From positions 124,001 through 188,000 of the forward strand of contig NZ_JOHO01000004.1 in NCBI RefSeq assembly GCF_000719705.1: DNA of 64,000 nt, written 5' to 3'. This DNA comes from Streptomyces sp. NRRL S-350. Lineage in GTDB: Bacteria > Actinomycetota > Actinomycetes > Streptomycetales > Streptomycetaceae. Below are positions 26,354 through 33,772 of the stretch, one piece after another. Both the position numbers and the translations under genes were made by a program. Under the pieces are notes generated by a model. The model had not been told where the DNA came from. It saw only the letters and a program-made list of their open reading frames with translations, and made no database searches. The stretch's first letter is position 1. The number at the start of each line of letters is the position of its first letter.

Positions 26354-27601
26354 CTACGCGGTGGCCGCCTTCAGCGCGATGTCGGTCCGGTGCAGGCCGC
26401 CCTTGAGGCTGATCCGGTCGACGGCGGCGTACGCGCGCCCGCGGGCCTGCGCCAGGTCGGCGCCGGTCGCGGTGACCGACAGGACCCGGCCGCCGGCGCT
26501 CAGCACCTGCCCGTCCTCGCCGGCCTTCGTCCCGGCGTGCAGCACGAACGCGGTGCCGTCCGCCTCGGCCTCGGCCAGGCCCTCGATCGGGTCGCCGGTG
26601 CGCGGCGCGGCCGGGTAGCCCTCGGAGGCGACGACCACGGTGACGGCCGCGCCCTCGTCCCAGCGCAGCGGCTCCAGCTGGTCCAGGGTGCCGGTGGCGG
26701 CGGCCAGCAGCACGCCCGCGAGCGGGGTGCGCAGCCGGGCCAGGACGACCTGGGTCTCCGGGTCGCCGAAGCGGGCGTTGAACTCGATCACCCGGGTGCC
26801 GCGCGAGGTGAGCGCCAGGCCCGCGTACAGCAGGCCGGAGAACTCGGTGCCGCGGCGGCGAAGCTCGTCGACGGTCGGCTGCAGGACGGTCTCCAGGACC
26901 TCCTCGACCAGACCGGCGGGCGCCCACGGCAGCGGGGAGTAGGCCCCCATGCCGCCGGTGTTGGGGCCCTCGTCGCCGTCCAGCGCGCGCTTGAAGTCCT
27001 GTGCGGGCTGCAGCGGGACGACGGTGGTGCCGTCGGTGATCGCGAACAGCGAGACCTCGGGGCCGTCCAGGTACTCCTCGATGACCACCCGGTCGCAGGA
27101 GGCGGCGTGGGCCAGCGCGGCCTCGCGGTCGGAGGTGACCACGACGCCCTTGCCGGCCGCCAGGCCGTCGTCCTTGACCACGTACGGGGCGCCGAAGGCG
27201 TCCAGCGCCTCCGCCGCCTCGGCTGCGGTGGTGCAGACGTAGGAGCGCGCGGTGGGCACGCCGGCGCCGGCCATCACGTCCTTGGCGAAGGCCTTCGAGC
27301 CCTCCAGCTGCGCGGCCGCGCCGGACGGGCCGAACACCGGGATGCCGACCGCGCGCACGGCGTCGGCGACGCCGGCGACCAGCGGGGCCTCCGGGCCGAC
27401 CACGACCAGACCGGCGCCGAGCCGCTCGGCCAGCGCGGCGACCTGGGCGCCGTCCATCTGGTCGACCGGGTGGACCGTCGCCACTTGTGCGATCCCGGCA
27501 TTGCCCGGGGCGCAGTGCAACTCGGTCACGGAGGGATCTTGGGACAGGGAGCGGCACAGGGCGTGTTCGCGGGCGCCGCCGCCGATGACGAGGACCTTCA
27601 C
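26354..27601 (-). CDS. purD: Phosphoribosylamine-glycine ligase
   Basis: GAR synthetase: ligates phosphoribosylamine and glycine with ATP, step 2 of purine synthesis. 415 residues with an ATP-grasp fold. Landmarks are the N-terminal KVLVIGGGAREHALCRSL, VVVGPEAPLVAGVAD, GPSGAAAQLEGSKAFAKDVM, the ATP-binding YVVKDDGLAAGKGVVVTSDREAAL, and PNTGGMGAYSPLPW, then VIEFNARFGDPETQVVL. GTG 27601 was chosen as it begins the conserved strand and a TACGCT -10-like box lies 7 nt upstream, implying leaderless mRNA. Confidence 0.97.
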   Translation of the reverse strand: MKVLVIGGGAREHALCRSLSQDPSVTELHCAPGNAGIAQVATVHPVDQMDGAQVAALAERLGAGLVVVGPEAPLVAGVADAVRAVGIPVFGPSGAAAQLEGSKAFAKDVMAGAGVPTARSYVCTTAAEAAEALDAFGAPYVVKDDGLAAGKGVVVTSDREAALAHAASCDRVVIEEYLDGPEVSLFAITDGTTVVPLQPAQDFKRALDGDEGPNTGGMGAYSPLPWAPAGLVEEVLETVLQPTVDELRRRGTEFSGLLYAGLALTSRGTRVIEFNARFGDPETQVVLARLRTPLAGVLLAAATGTLDQLEPLRWDEGAAVTVVVASEGYPAAPRTGDPIEGLAEAEADGTAFVLHAGTKAGEDGQVLSAGGRVLSVTATGADLAQARGRAYAAVDRISLKGGLHRTDIALKAATA

Positions 27602-27969
27602 GCCTGGAAGCGTAGTCGGTGGCCCGTTCCGGCCGCTCTCCGGTCCCGTCGGATCCTCCAGGAGACGCGGTCCGTACGCCGACGATGTCGGATGATCCTC
27701 CAAACCCGGACGGGTCCGGTGGGCGACGGGCACCCGGGTCAGGACCGCGGATCGCCGGGCCCTCGCTCGGACGGGTGAAATCTCGCCGACCCCCGCAACC
27801 CGCTCACCTTGGGTTCCGGTGGCCGAAACCCGTAACGATCAACCGGGAAGCTCCCCCATGGTCAGCCATTTGGCGGTAAGAAGTGCTGTTGGACGAGCAC
27901 CGGTGGACTTCGCGTCAGCCGATGCACCGCCAGACCCAGCCGCCCCGCCCGCCACAGGGAGCCCCACAG
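27602..27969. promoter_or_regulatory. Divergent region between purD and the SLATT-like gene
   Basis: 368 bp without a convincing gene. The purD -10-like TACGCT (minus strand) is at 27609-27614. Toward the plus-strand gene, an AGGGAG ribosome-binding site lies 8 nt before GTG 27970; earlier in-frame starts (GTG 27883, ATG 27922) have none. The promoter for that gene probably lies in the less GC-rich 27820-27890 stretch. Confidence 0.45.
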
Positions 27970-28755
27970 GTGAGCCAGCCGGAAATGCAGCCCGAGGAGA
28001 GTGCCTGGGGCAAGGAGGTCGGTGAGGAGGACCCTCCCGCCGCCGCCGTGGTCCGGCGGGACTCCGACCGCCACCAGAGCGACCTGAGCACCCGCCAGTT
28101 CCCCCTCGGGGACTGGGGTGAGCCTGCCGAGCGGCTGGAGGAGCTCTACCGCTGGTCCGAGGAGCGGGCGGTCGAGGCCATCGAGTGGTACCGCCGGGAC
28201 CGCATCTGGAAGCGCCGCTGGGCGCGCCTGCTGCGGTTCGGCACGGCCGGCTTCGCCGTGGGCGGGGTGACCGCCCCGCTGGTCGGCCTGGCCGGCAGCT
28301 TCGCGCACGGCACCGGCTGGGGCTACGTCGGCCTCGCCCTCGCCGCCGCCTGCCACGGCGCCGACCGGGCCTTCGGCCTCACCTCCGGCTGGATGCGGGA
28401 CGTCTCCACCGGCCAGGCGCTGCAACGCCGCCTGGAGGCCTTCCAGTTCGACTGGGCGTCGGAGTGCGTGCGCGAGGTGCTCGGCCCGACCGAGGGCACC
28501 GCGGGCGAGGCCGCCGAGCGCTGCCTGGGCGTGCTGCGCCGGTTCTGCGAGGACGTCTCCGACATGGTCCGCACCGAGACCGCGGAGTGGATGCTGGAGT
28601 TCCGCGCCTCGATGACCCAGCTGCCCACCCAGGCCCCCGGGAGCTGGGGCGGCCGCTCCGAGCCGGGGGTGGGCGCCCAGGTGCGGGTGCTGCCGCCGCC
28701 GGGCACCCGGCCCACGATGCCGCGCCAGCGGCCGCCGGAGGGGCCGCTGCGGTGA
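27970..28755 (+). CDS. SLATT-like two-helix membrane protein
   Basis: A 261-residue protein. An acidic N-terminus is followed by an amphipathic helix (LEELYRWSEERAVEAIEWYRRDRIWKRRWARLL), two adjacent membrane helices (about residues 88-111 and 115-135, FGTAGFAVGGVTAPLVGLAG and GWGYVGLALAAACHGADRAFG), then SGWMRDVSTGQALQRRLEAFQFDW and a second amphipathic helix, with a Pro/Arg-rich tail. This order matches the SLATT family (2TM predicted effector domains linked in the literature to SMODS/SLOG nucleotide signalling). No nucleotidyltransferase or SLOG partner is present here, so a house-keeping role near purD is equally likely. GTG 27970 was chosen for its ribosome-binding site. Confidence 0.65.
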   Translation: MSQPEMQPEESAWGKEVGEEDPPAAAVVRRDSDRHQSDLSTRQFPLGDWGEPAERLEELYRWSEERAVEAIEWYRRDRIWKRRWARLLRFGTAGFAVGGVTAPLVGLAGSFAHGTGWGYVGLALAAACHGADRAFGLTSGWMRDVSTGQALQRRLEAFQFDWASECVREVLGPTEGTAGEAAERCLGVLRRFCEDVSDMVRTETAEWMLEFRASMTQLPTQAPGSWGGRSEPGVGAQVRVLPPPGTRPTMPRQRPPEGPLR

Positions 28756-28860
28756 GCCCGGGCGGCCGGTGAGCCGGGGCCCGGCGATCCCCCCGAGCCG
28801 GTGAGCCCGGGCGGCCGGTGAGCCGGGGCCCGGCGATCCCCCCGAGCCGGTGAGCCCGGG
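28751..28860. repeat. Perfect 49-bp tandem duplication (2.2 copies)
   Basis: A 49-bp unit (28751-28799) that begins at the stop codon of the SLATT-like gene is repeated without mismatch at 28800-28848, and its first 12 bases again at 28849-28860. It lies between convergent genes. Perfect identity suggests recent duplication by slippage, or an assembly artefact. Confidence 0.9.
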
Positions 28861-28908
28861 AACCTGGGCCCCGGTGGGCCCGTGCGGTCGCGGGCCGCCC
28901 GGCCGGGC

Positions 28909-29556
28909 TCAGGCGAAGACGATCATCGAGCCCTGGGCGACGCTGCGGGTCGCCGCCGCGTACAGGCCCGACCAGGCGTGCCGCTCTCGGGCGAAGGGGT
29001 GCACGTCGTCGATCGGCGGCCCGAAGGGCTGCTCCAGGCCGGTCGGCCCGAGCGGCCGGGTCGGGTCCGGCGGGTTGAGCGGGTCGATGCCCAGCGAGGG
29101 CGCCACGGCCTGCAGTTCGCGCAGCAGCCCGTGGCTGGAGCCGAGCGGACCGCCGGAGGCGAGCAGCGTGTCGTCCACCAGGGGCACCTGGAACTCGATC
29201 GGCACGTACGCCCCCGCGTGGTCGAAGTGCCAGACCAGGTGCGACTGTTCGGCGCTGCTCTCGAACATCTCCAGCAGCTGCTCGTAGTCGCCGCCGAGCG
29301 CGTCGACCGGGGTGATGTCCAGGCCGGTGAGGCCCAGCAGGTAGGCGCGGCGCAGGAAGTGCAGCGAGTCGTAGTCGAAGGCGGCTATCGGCTCGACCGC
29401 GCCGCTGATGCCCGGAACGTACTCGTAGACCGGCACCTCGGGCAGCCCGCGTGAGGCCAACACCGCGTTGTAGAGGGCTAGATCGTCCCGGAAGGGGTTG
29501 TCGGGGCTGTGGCTCAGCACGTCCACCAGCGGGACGAGCCAGAGGTCGCAGGCCAT
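28909..29556 (-). CDS. Conserved-looking hypothetical protein
   Basis: A 215-residue, slightly acidic cytosolic protein that I do not recognise. The N-terminus MACDLWLVPLVDVLSHSPDNPFRDDLALYNAVLASRGLPEVPVYEYVPG has strong coding character. Later segments FDYDSLHFLRRAYLLGL, LWHFDHAGAYVPIEF-like (HLVWHFDHAGAYVPIEFQVPLVDD) and DDVHPFARERHAWSGLYAAATRSVAQGSMIVFA are rich in aromatic residues. There is no signal peptide, membrane helix or known motif. It lies downstream of, and on the same strand as, the GntR regulator gene. Confidence 0.65.
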   Translation of the reverse strand: MACDLWLVPLVDVLSHSPDNPFRDDLALYNAVLASRGLPEVPVYEYVPGISGAVEPIAAFDYDSLHFLRRAYLLGLTGLDITPVDALGGDYEQLLEMFESSAEQSHLVWHFDHAGAYVPIEFQVPLVDDTLLASGGPLGSSHGLLRELQAVAPSLGIDPLNPPDPTRPLGPTGLEQPFGPPIDDVHPFARERHAWSGLYAAATRSVAQGSMIVFA

Positions 29557-29673
29557 GGCCGGCAGTTCCTCTCCGGGCGGCGGGGATCGCCCGCCGGGGG
29601 CGGGGCGACGACGGGGGCGGAGTCGGTACCCGGACGGCCCTTTCCCGGGGGCCCGGTCCGACGCCCGCCCACC

Positions 29674-30711
29674 CTACCGGCCCGGGGCGGCGTGCGGGTC
29701 GGACCGTCCCCGCGGAGCCTCGGGGGGCGGTTCGGGCAGCCGGCGGCCGAACCGGCCGTACGACAGCGAGCGGGGCTGCGGCACCAGACCGAGGCCCAGG
29801 CCCAGCTCGCGGCCGAGCTCCCGGCCGAGCTCGTCGCTCCGCCGGGCGCGCTCGCCGCGGGCCGCCCCCGGCCCGGGGGCGGGCTCCGGCAGGTGCCGGG
29901 GCGACGGCTCGGGCCAGTGCTCGGGCGACGGCTGCGGAGACGGCGGCTCGACCGGGACGGGCGGCTGCTCCGCACCGGTGATCTCGGTGAGCAGGCCCAG
30001 GACGGCCACCGACTCCAGCGGCTGCCCGGCGAGGCCGGCCAGCAACCGGGCGGTGTCCAGGTCGTACTCGCAGACGATCCGGTGCGCGCCGGCCAGGTCG
30101 TGCGCCTCGATCGCCCCGACCAGGTCCAGGTGGCGGTCCCAGCAGACCCCGGCCAGGCTGGGCAGCTCCCGCAGGTAGGGGGCGGCGAACATCCAGGACT
30201 GCACCCGCAGCCAGTCCAGGTAGTCGGCGATCCGGCGGTTGCCGAGCAGTCCGGCGACCTCCTGCCAGAACCGGCGGTCACAGCCCACCATCACGTCCAG
30301 GTTCCCGGCCCGGGCGGCGCGGACGGCCGCGTCGGCCCGGCGGTGCAGCGAGGGCAGCCGGCTGAGGTCGGGCAGGGCCCGGCCGGTGGAGAACTGGCGG
30401 TAGAAGCTGTCGGTGAGCAGCACCCGGGACTCGAAGATCTCCAGGAAGTCGTCCCAGCACAGTTCGGGCACCGTGAAGCCGCGGTGGTGCTCGGTGCGCA
30501 GCAGTCCCTGCGCACCGAGGTCGACCAGGGCCTCGCGGGCCGGGGTCGCGGAGACGCCGTACAGCTCGGCGACCTCCTTGACGGTGAAGTTGCGGCCGGC
30601 CGCCAGCCGGCCGGCCATCATCTCCTCGCGCAGCGCGCCGGCGATCTGTTCGCGCAGGCTGTTGCGGTGGATGACGGGGCGGGGGGTGTCGCCTGCACCG
30701 TCGCCAGGCAT
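29674..30711 (-). CDS. GntR-family transcriptional regulator (FadR/FCD type)
   Basis: A 345-residue regulator. The winged helix at about residues 15-80 contains LREQIAGALREEMMAGRLAAGRNFTVKEVAELYGVSATPAREALVDLGAQGLL, the classic GntR DNA-reading motif. The FCD-like ligand-binding helical domain follows (residues 85-230). An unusual Pro/Glu/Arg-rich tail of about 100 residues (PPVPVEPPSPQPSPEHW, then RELGRELGLGLGL) extends the C-terminus. ATG 30711 was chosen over 30783 because a GAGGAGG ribosome-binding site lies 8 nt upstream. The ligand and target are unknown. Confidence 0.88.
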   Translation of the reverse strand: MPGDGAGDTPRPVIHRNSLREQIAGALREEMMAGRLAAGRNFTVKEVAELYGVSATPAREALVDLGAQGLLRTEHHRGFTVPELCWDDFLEIFESRVLLTDSFYRQFSTGRALPDLSRLPSLHRRADAAVRAARAGNLDVMVGCDRRFWQEVAGLLGNRRIADYLDWLRVQSWMFAAPYLRELPSLAGVCWDRHLDLVGAIEAHDLAGAHRIVCEYDLDTARLLAGLAGQPLESVAVLGLLTEITGAEQPPVPVEPPSPQPSPEHWPEPSPRHLPEPAPGPGAARGERARRSDELGRELGRELGLGLGLVPQPRSLSYGRFGRRLPEPPPEAPRGRSDPHAAPGR

Positions 30712-30847
30712 GGGCGCGACCTCCTCGGGCGGGCCGACCGGACCGGCCCTCGACGGACCGGTGGGAACACGACGAGTGCTCATCTTCTCAAACCCACCCG
30801 GGCCAGGTACGAACCAACCCTCCGGAACCCCCGCACACCCCGCCGGG

Positions 30848-31645
30848 TCAGCGCTGGACCGGCGCCGGGATCCCCAGCAGGCGGTCCCGCAGCACCGGGA
30901 ACTCCTCCCGCGCCCTGGCCACCTCGGCCGGATCGAACTCCACGGTCAGCACCTGCTCGTCCTCCCCCGCCTCGGCCAGCACCCGGCCCCACGGGTCCAC
31001 CACGATGCTGTGCCCGGCCTGCTCCACCCCGGCGTGCGTCCCGGCGGTGTTGCAGGCCAGCACGAAGGCCTGTTCCTCCACCGCCCGCGCCCGGGCCAGC
31101 AGCGTCCAGTGCTCCCGCCGCCTGGCCGGCCAGGCTGCCGGAACCACCAGCAACTGCGCGCCGGCGTCCAGCAGCGCCCGGAACAGCTCCGGGAAGCGCA
31201 GGTCGTAGCAGGTGGCCAGGCCCAGCGTGGCGAAGTCGGTGGACGCGGTGACGATCTCCTGACCGGCGCCCATCACCACCGCCTCACCGCTGTCGAAGCC
31301 GAAGCGGTGGATCTTCCGGTAGGTGTGCACCAGCTCGCCGTCCGGGGCGAACAGCATCGAGGTGTTGTAGATCGGACCGTCGGGATCCCGTTCGACGATC
31401 GACCCGGCGTGCAGCCAGACTCCGGCGGCCCGGGCGGCGGCGGCCATCGTGTCCGCCGTGGGCCCGTCCAACGCCTCCGCACCGTCCGACCAGAGGTCGT
31501 ACGCGAAACCGCCGAGCGGCCACAGCTCCGGCAGCACCACCAGGTCCGCGCCCTGCTGCGCCCGCACCAGGGCTGCCGCCCTGGCCCGCCGCTCGGCGGG
31601 CGGCTCGGGGTCGGAGACCGCGAGTTGGATCAATGAAGCGCGCAC
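30848..31645 (-). CDS. Carbon-nitrogen hydrolase (nitrilase superfamily)
   Basis: A 265-residue amidase of the NIT2/omega-amidase-like branch. The Glu-Lys-Cys triad is visible: Glu in DLVVLPELWPLGG, Lys in HTYRKIHRFGFD, and Cys in GLATCYDLRFPELFRALL. Further typical segments are NTSMLFAPDGELV, WTLLARARAVEEQAFVLACN and HSIVVDPWGRVLAEAGEDEQVL. GTG 31645 (VRASLIQLAVSD) matches the family start; an upstream GTG at 31660 is possible. The substrate may be a deaminated glutamine/asparagine amide; this is inferred from the family only. Confidence 0.9.
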   Translation of the reverse strand: MRASLIQLAVSDPEPPAERRARAAALVRAQQGADLVVLPELWPLGGFAYDLWSDGAEALDGPTADTMAAAARAAGVWLHAGSIVERDPDGPIYNTSMLFAPDGELVHTYRKIHRFGFDSGEAVVMGAGQEIVTASTDFATLGLATCYDLRFPELFRALLDAGAQLLVVPAAWPARRREHWTLLARARAVEEQAFVLACNTAGTHAGVEQAGHSIVVDPWGRVLAEAGEDEQVLTVEFDPAEVARAREEFPVLRDRLLGIPAPVQR

Positions 31646-31818
31646 AGTACCACCGTCCACGGCAAGAGACCTACGATCGTCACCCGAAAGCGCTGCCCAG
31701 CTGTCTCCCGGCAGCGTAACGTGCGGTTAGCGCGTGCGCCCGGAAGCCGGACCATCCCGACCGGCCGGCACGGCGGGGCGCGGACGGCAAGGAAGCTGAC
31801 GGAGGGCCGGAGATTCCC

Positions 31819-32640
31819 GTGACGGACAACCAGACCGTGCAGGCTTACACCGAGGCGTGGACCCAGAGCATCGAGTCCATATCGGAGCTGGTCGCCCCCC
31901 TCCCCGAAGGCTCCTGGAACCGGGCCACCGAATGCCCCGGCTGGTCCGTCCGGGACGTCGTCTCGCACGTCATCGCGGTCGAGTCCGAACTCCTCGGCGA
32001 CCCGCGCCCGATCCACGCCCTGCCGCGTGATCTTCGCCACGTGGACACCGAGTTCGCCCGCTACGTCGAACTGCCGGTCGACAAGCGCCGCTGCCACACC
32101 GCGCTGGAGATGACCAGCGAGCTGGAGTACACGATCATCCGCCGCTCCCGCGCGCTGCGGAACGCCAAGCAGACACCCGAGGAGCCGGTGCGCTGGCCGG
32201 CCGGCCCGCTCGCCCGGGACGTCCCGTACCACGAGCTGCTGCGGATGCGGGCCTTCGACGTCTGGGTGCACGAACAGGACCTGCGCCGGGCCCTGGACAC
32301 CCCCGGCAACCTGGACTCCCCGGGCGCCCTGATCACCCGGGACCTCCTGCTGGAGCTGCTGCCCAAGGCAGTCGCCAACAAGGCCGGCGTCCCCGCCGGG
32401 ACGGCCCTGGTGCTGGACGTCACCGGGCCGGTGGAGTTCCTGCGCACCGCCCGGGTGGACGCCACCGGCCACTGCACCGTGGACGAGTCGATCAGCCTGG
32501 CCCCCGACGTCCAGCTCACCATGGACTGGGAGACCTACGTCCGGCTCGCCTGCGGCCGCGGCCGGCCCGGCCCAGTGGCCGTCGAGGGGGACAAGGAGCT
32601 GGCCGAGCGGGTGCTGGCCAACTTCTCGGTCACCATCTGA
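31819..32640 (+). CDS. Maleylpyruvate isomerase / DinB-like family protein
   Basis: A 273-residue protein of the actinobacterial TIGR03083-type (mycothiol-dependent, DinB-like) family. The four-helix N-terminal domain includes AYTEAWTQSIESISELVAPLPEGSWNRATECPGWSVRDVVSHVIAVE, where the CPGWSVRDVVSHV motif carries the metal-site histidine. The second metal region is LRMRAFDVWVHEQDLRRAL (HEQD). The C-terminal domain has a sterol-carrier-like small fold (ISLAPDVQLTMDWETYVRLACGR). GTG 31819 follows a GGAGGGCCGGAG ribosome-binding site. The substrate is unknown. Confidence 0.88.
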   Translation: MTDNQTVQAYTEAWTQSIESISELVAPLPEGSWNRATECPGWSVRDVVSHVIAVESELLGDPRPIHALPRDLRHVDTEFARYVELPVDKRRCHTALEMTSELEYTIIRRSRALRNAKQTPEEPVRWPAGPLARDVPYHELLRMRAFDVWVHEQDLRRALDTPGNLDSPGALITRDLLLELLPKAVANKAGVPAGTALVLDVTGPVEFLRTARVDATGHCTVDESISLAPDVQLTMDWETYVRLACGRGRPGPVAVEGDKELAERVLANFSVTI

Positions 32641-32832
32641 CGGCCCGGCACTCCCCTGCACCCCCTCCCCCTACGCTCCCCTGCGCGCACCACCCGGCGT
32701 GCACGAACGACTGCGCGCCGGGGCGGCACCACTCGTGCATCCATGCGTCAACACGGCACCAGCCACCTCACCTGTTCGGCCTCGTTGTTCCGGTCAGTCC
32801 TGCCATCACCCGGAAGAAGGAGGGGCGTCCCG

Positions 32833-33706
32833 ATGGACGACGAACAGGAACAGCAGGAACAGCAGGAACAGCAGGAACGGATGGTCCTGGTGCGGTCCAG
32901 CTTCCCGGTCACGGGGCAGCCGATCAGGGTCGTGATGATCGACGGGGAACCGTGGTTCGTCACCAAGGACGTCTGTGCCGTACTCGACCGCGGCAGCCCG
33001 ACCTGGGCCAGCAGGATGGTCGACCCCAACGACACCCGCACCATCGACATGCGCTCGGTATGCCTGAGTCCAACTCAGGCATACCGCGTTTCCGCAGGTG
33101 GGAATGGACTCGTACGCGGAAACCCACGCCTGAACCTCGTCAACGAGGCGGGGGCTCTACCGCCTCGTCATGAGGTCGGACAAGCCCAATGCCCGGCCCT
33201 TCCAGCAGTGGGTCACGGGCAGCCTCCTCCCCTCTGTCCGCCGGGGGGACACCGACATCCCGGCCCAGCAGCGGCGGATGGCGGAGACCCTGTCCGAGGC
33301 GATCGGGCAGCAGGTGCAGATCGTCGCGGAGATCGACCACGAGGACTGGCCCGGCCTGACCGTCCACTCGGACGGGACGGTCCACTGCCGACACGGGGAG
33401 ATGGTGCTCCACCTGCCGAACAGGGAGGAGGACAGCGGGCCGCCGTTCGGTGCGTACTTCGCCTGCCCTGGCGTGGAACGGGTCGGTATCCGGGGCAGCC
33501 GGATCGTCCCGGGCTGCCCGAAGCTGAAGCTGGTGGACCTGATCCGCCTGAGGAGCGAGGCACAGTCCGAGCCCGCCACCGAACCCGCCACGGACCACGG
33601 GCTCATGTACGCGCAGGTGAACGCCGGCCTCATCGGCCGCATCTACGGCACCGCCCCGCAGTTCGCCGAACTGCTGCGCGCGTACGGGCCCCGACCCGGC
33701 CGGTAG
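32833..33706 (+). pseudogene. BRO-N (phage antirepressor-like) gene split by a single-base frameshift
   Basis: The first frame (from ATG 32833, AAGGAGGGG ribosome-binding site) encodes a Gln/Glu-rich start, then the BRO-N domain: IRVVMIDGEPWFVTKDVCAVLDRGSPTWASRMVDPNDTRTIDM and LNLVNEAG. At the five-G run 33150-33154 the frame shifts. Removing one G restores NEAGLYRLVMRSDKPNARPFQQWVTGSLLPSVRRG, the universal BRO-N ending, and continues open to TGA... at 33706 for about 290 residues in total. The C-terminal part is not recognised. It may be a pseudogene, a sequencing error in the G run, or (less likely) recoded. BRO proteins are DNA-binding antirepressor-like factors of phages and actinobacterial chromosomes. 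Confidence 0.8.
33056..33086. repeat. 31-bp perfect inverted repeat inside the BRO gene
   Basis: CGGTATGCCTGAGT (33056-33069), spacer CCA, then the exact complement ACTCAGGCATACCG (33073-33086). It is less GC-rich than its surroundings and lies inside the coding sequence, about 65 bp before the frameshift. Confidence 0.9.
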
Positions 33707-33726
33707 CCGGTGCCCCTGTCCGACCC

Positions 33727-33753
33727 TGGTTGACCTGGTTGACCTGGTTGACC
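33727..33753. repeat. Three 9-bp tandem repeats TGGTTGACC
   Basis: TGGTTGACC is repeated three times without mismatch, between the convergent BRO and MFS genes. Confidence 0.85.
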
Positions 33754-33772
33754 CTGGCCGAAGGGCGGTCGA

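Noticed and set aside
33056..33160. Programmed frameshifting in the BRO gene stimulated by the palindrome
   Set aside because: The palindrome lies about 65 bp upstream of the G run; stimulatory hairpins lie just downstream of a slippery site, and no classical heptamer is present.
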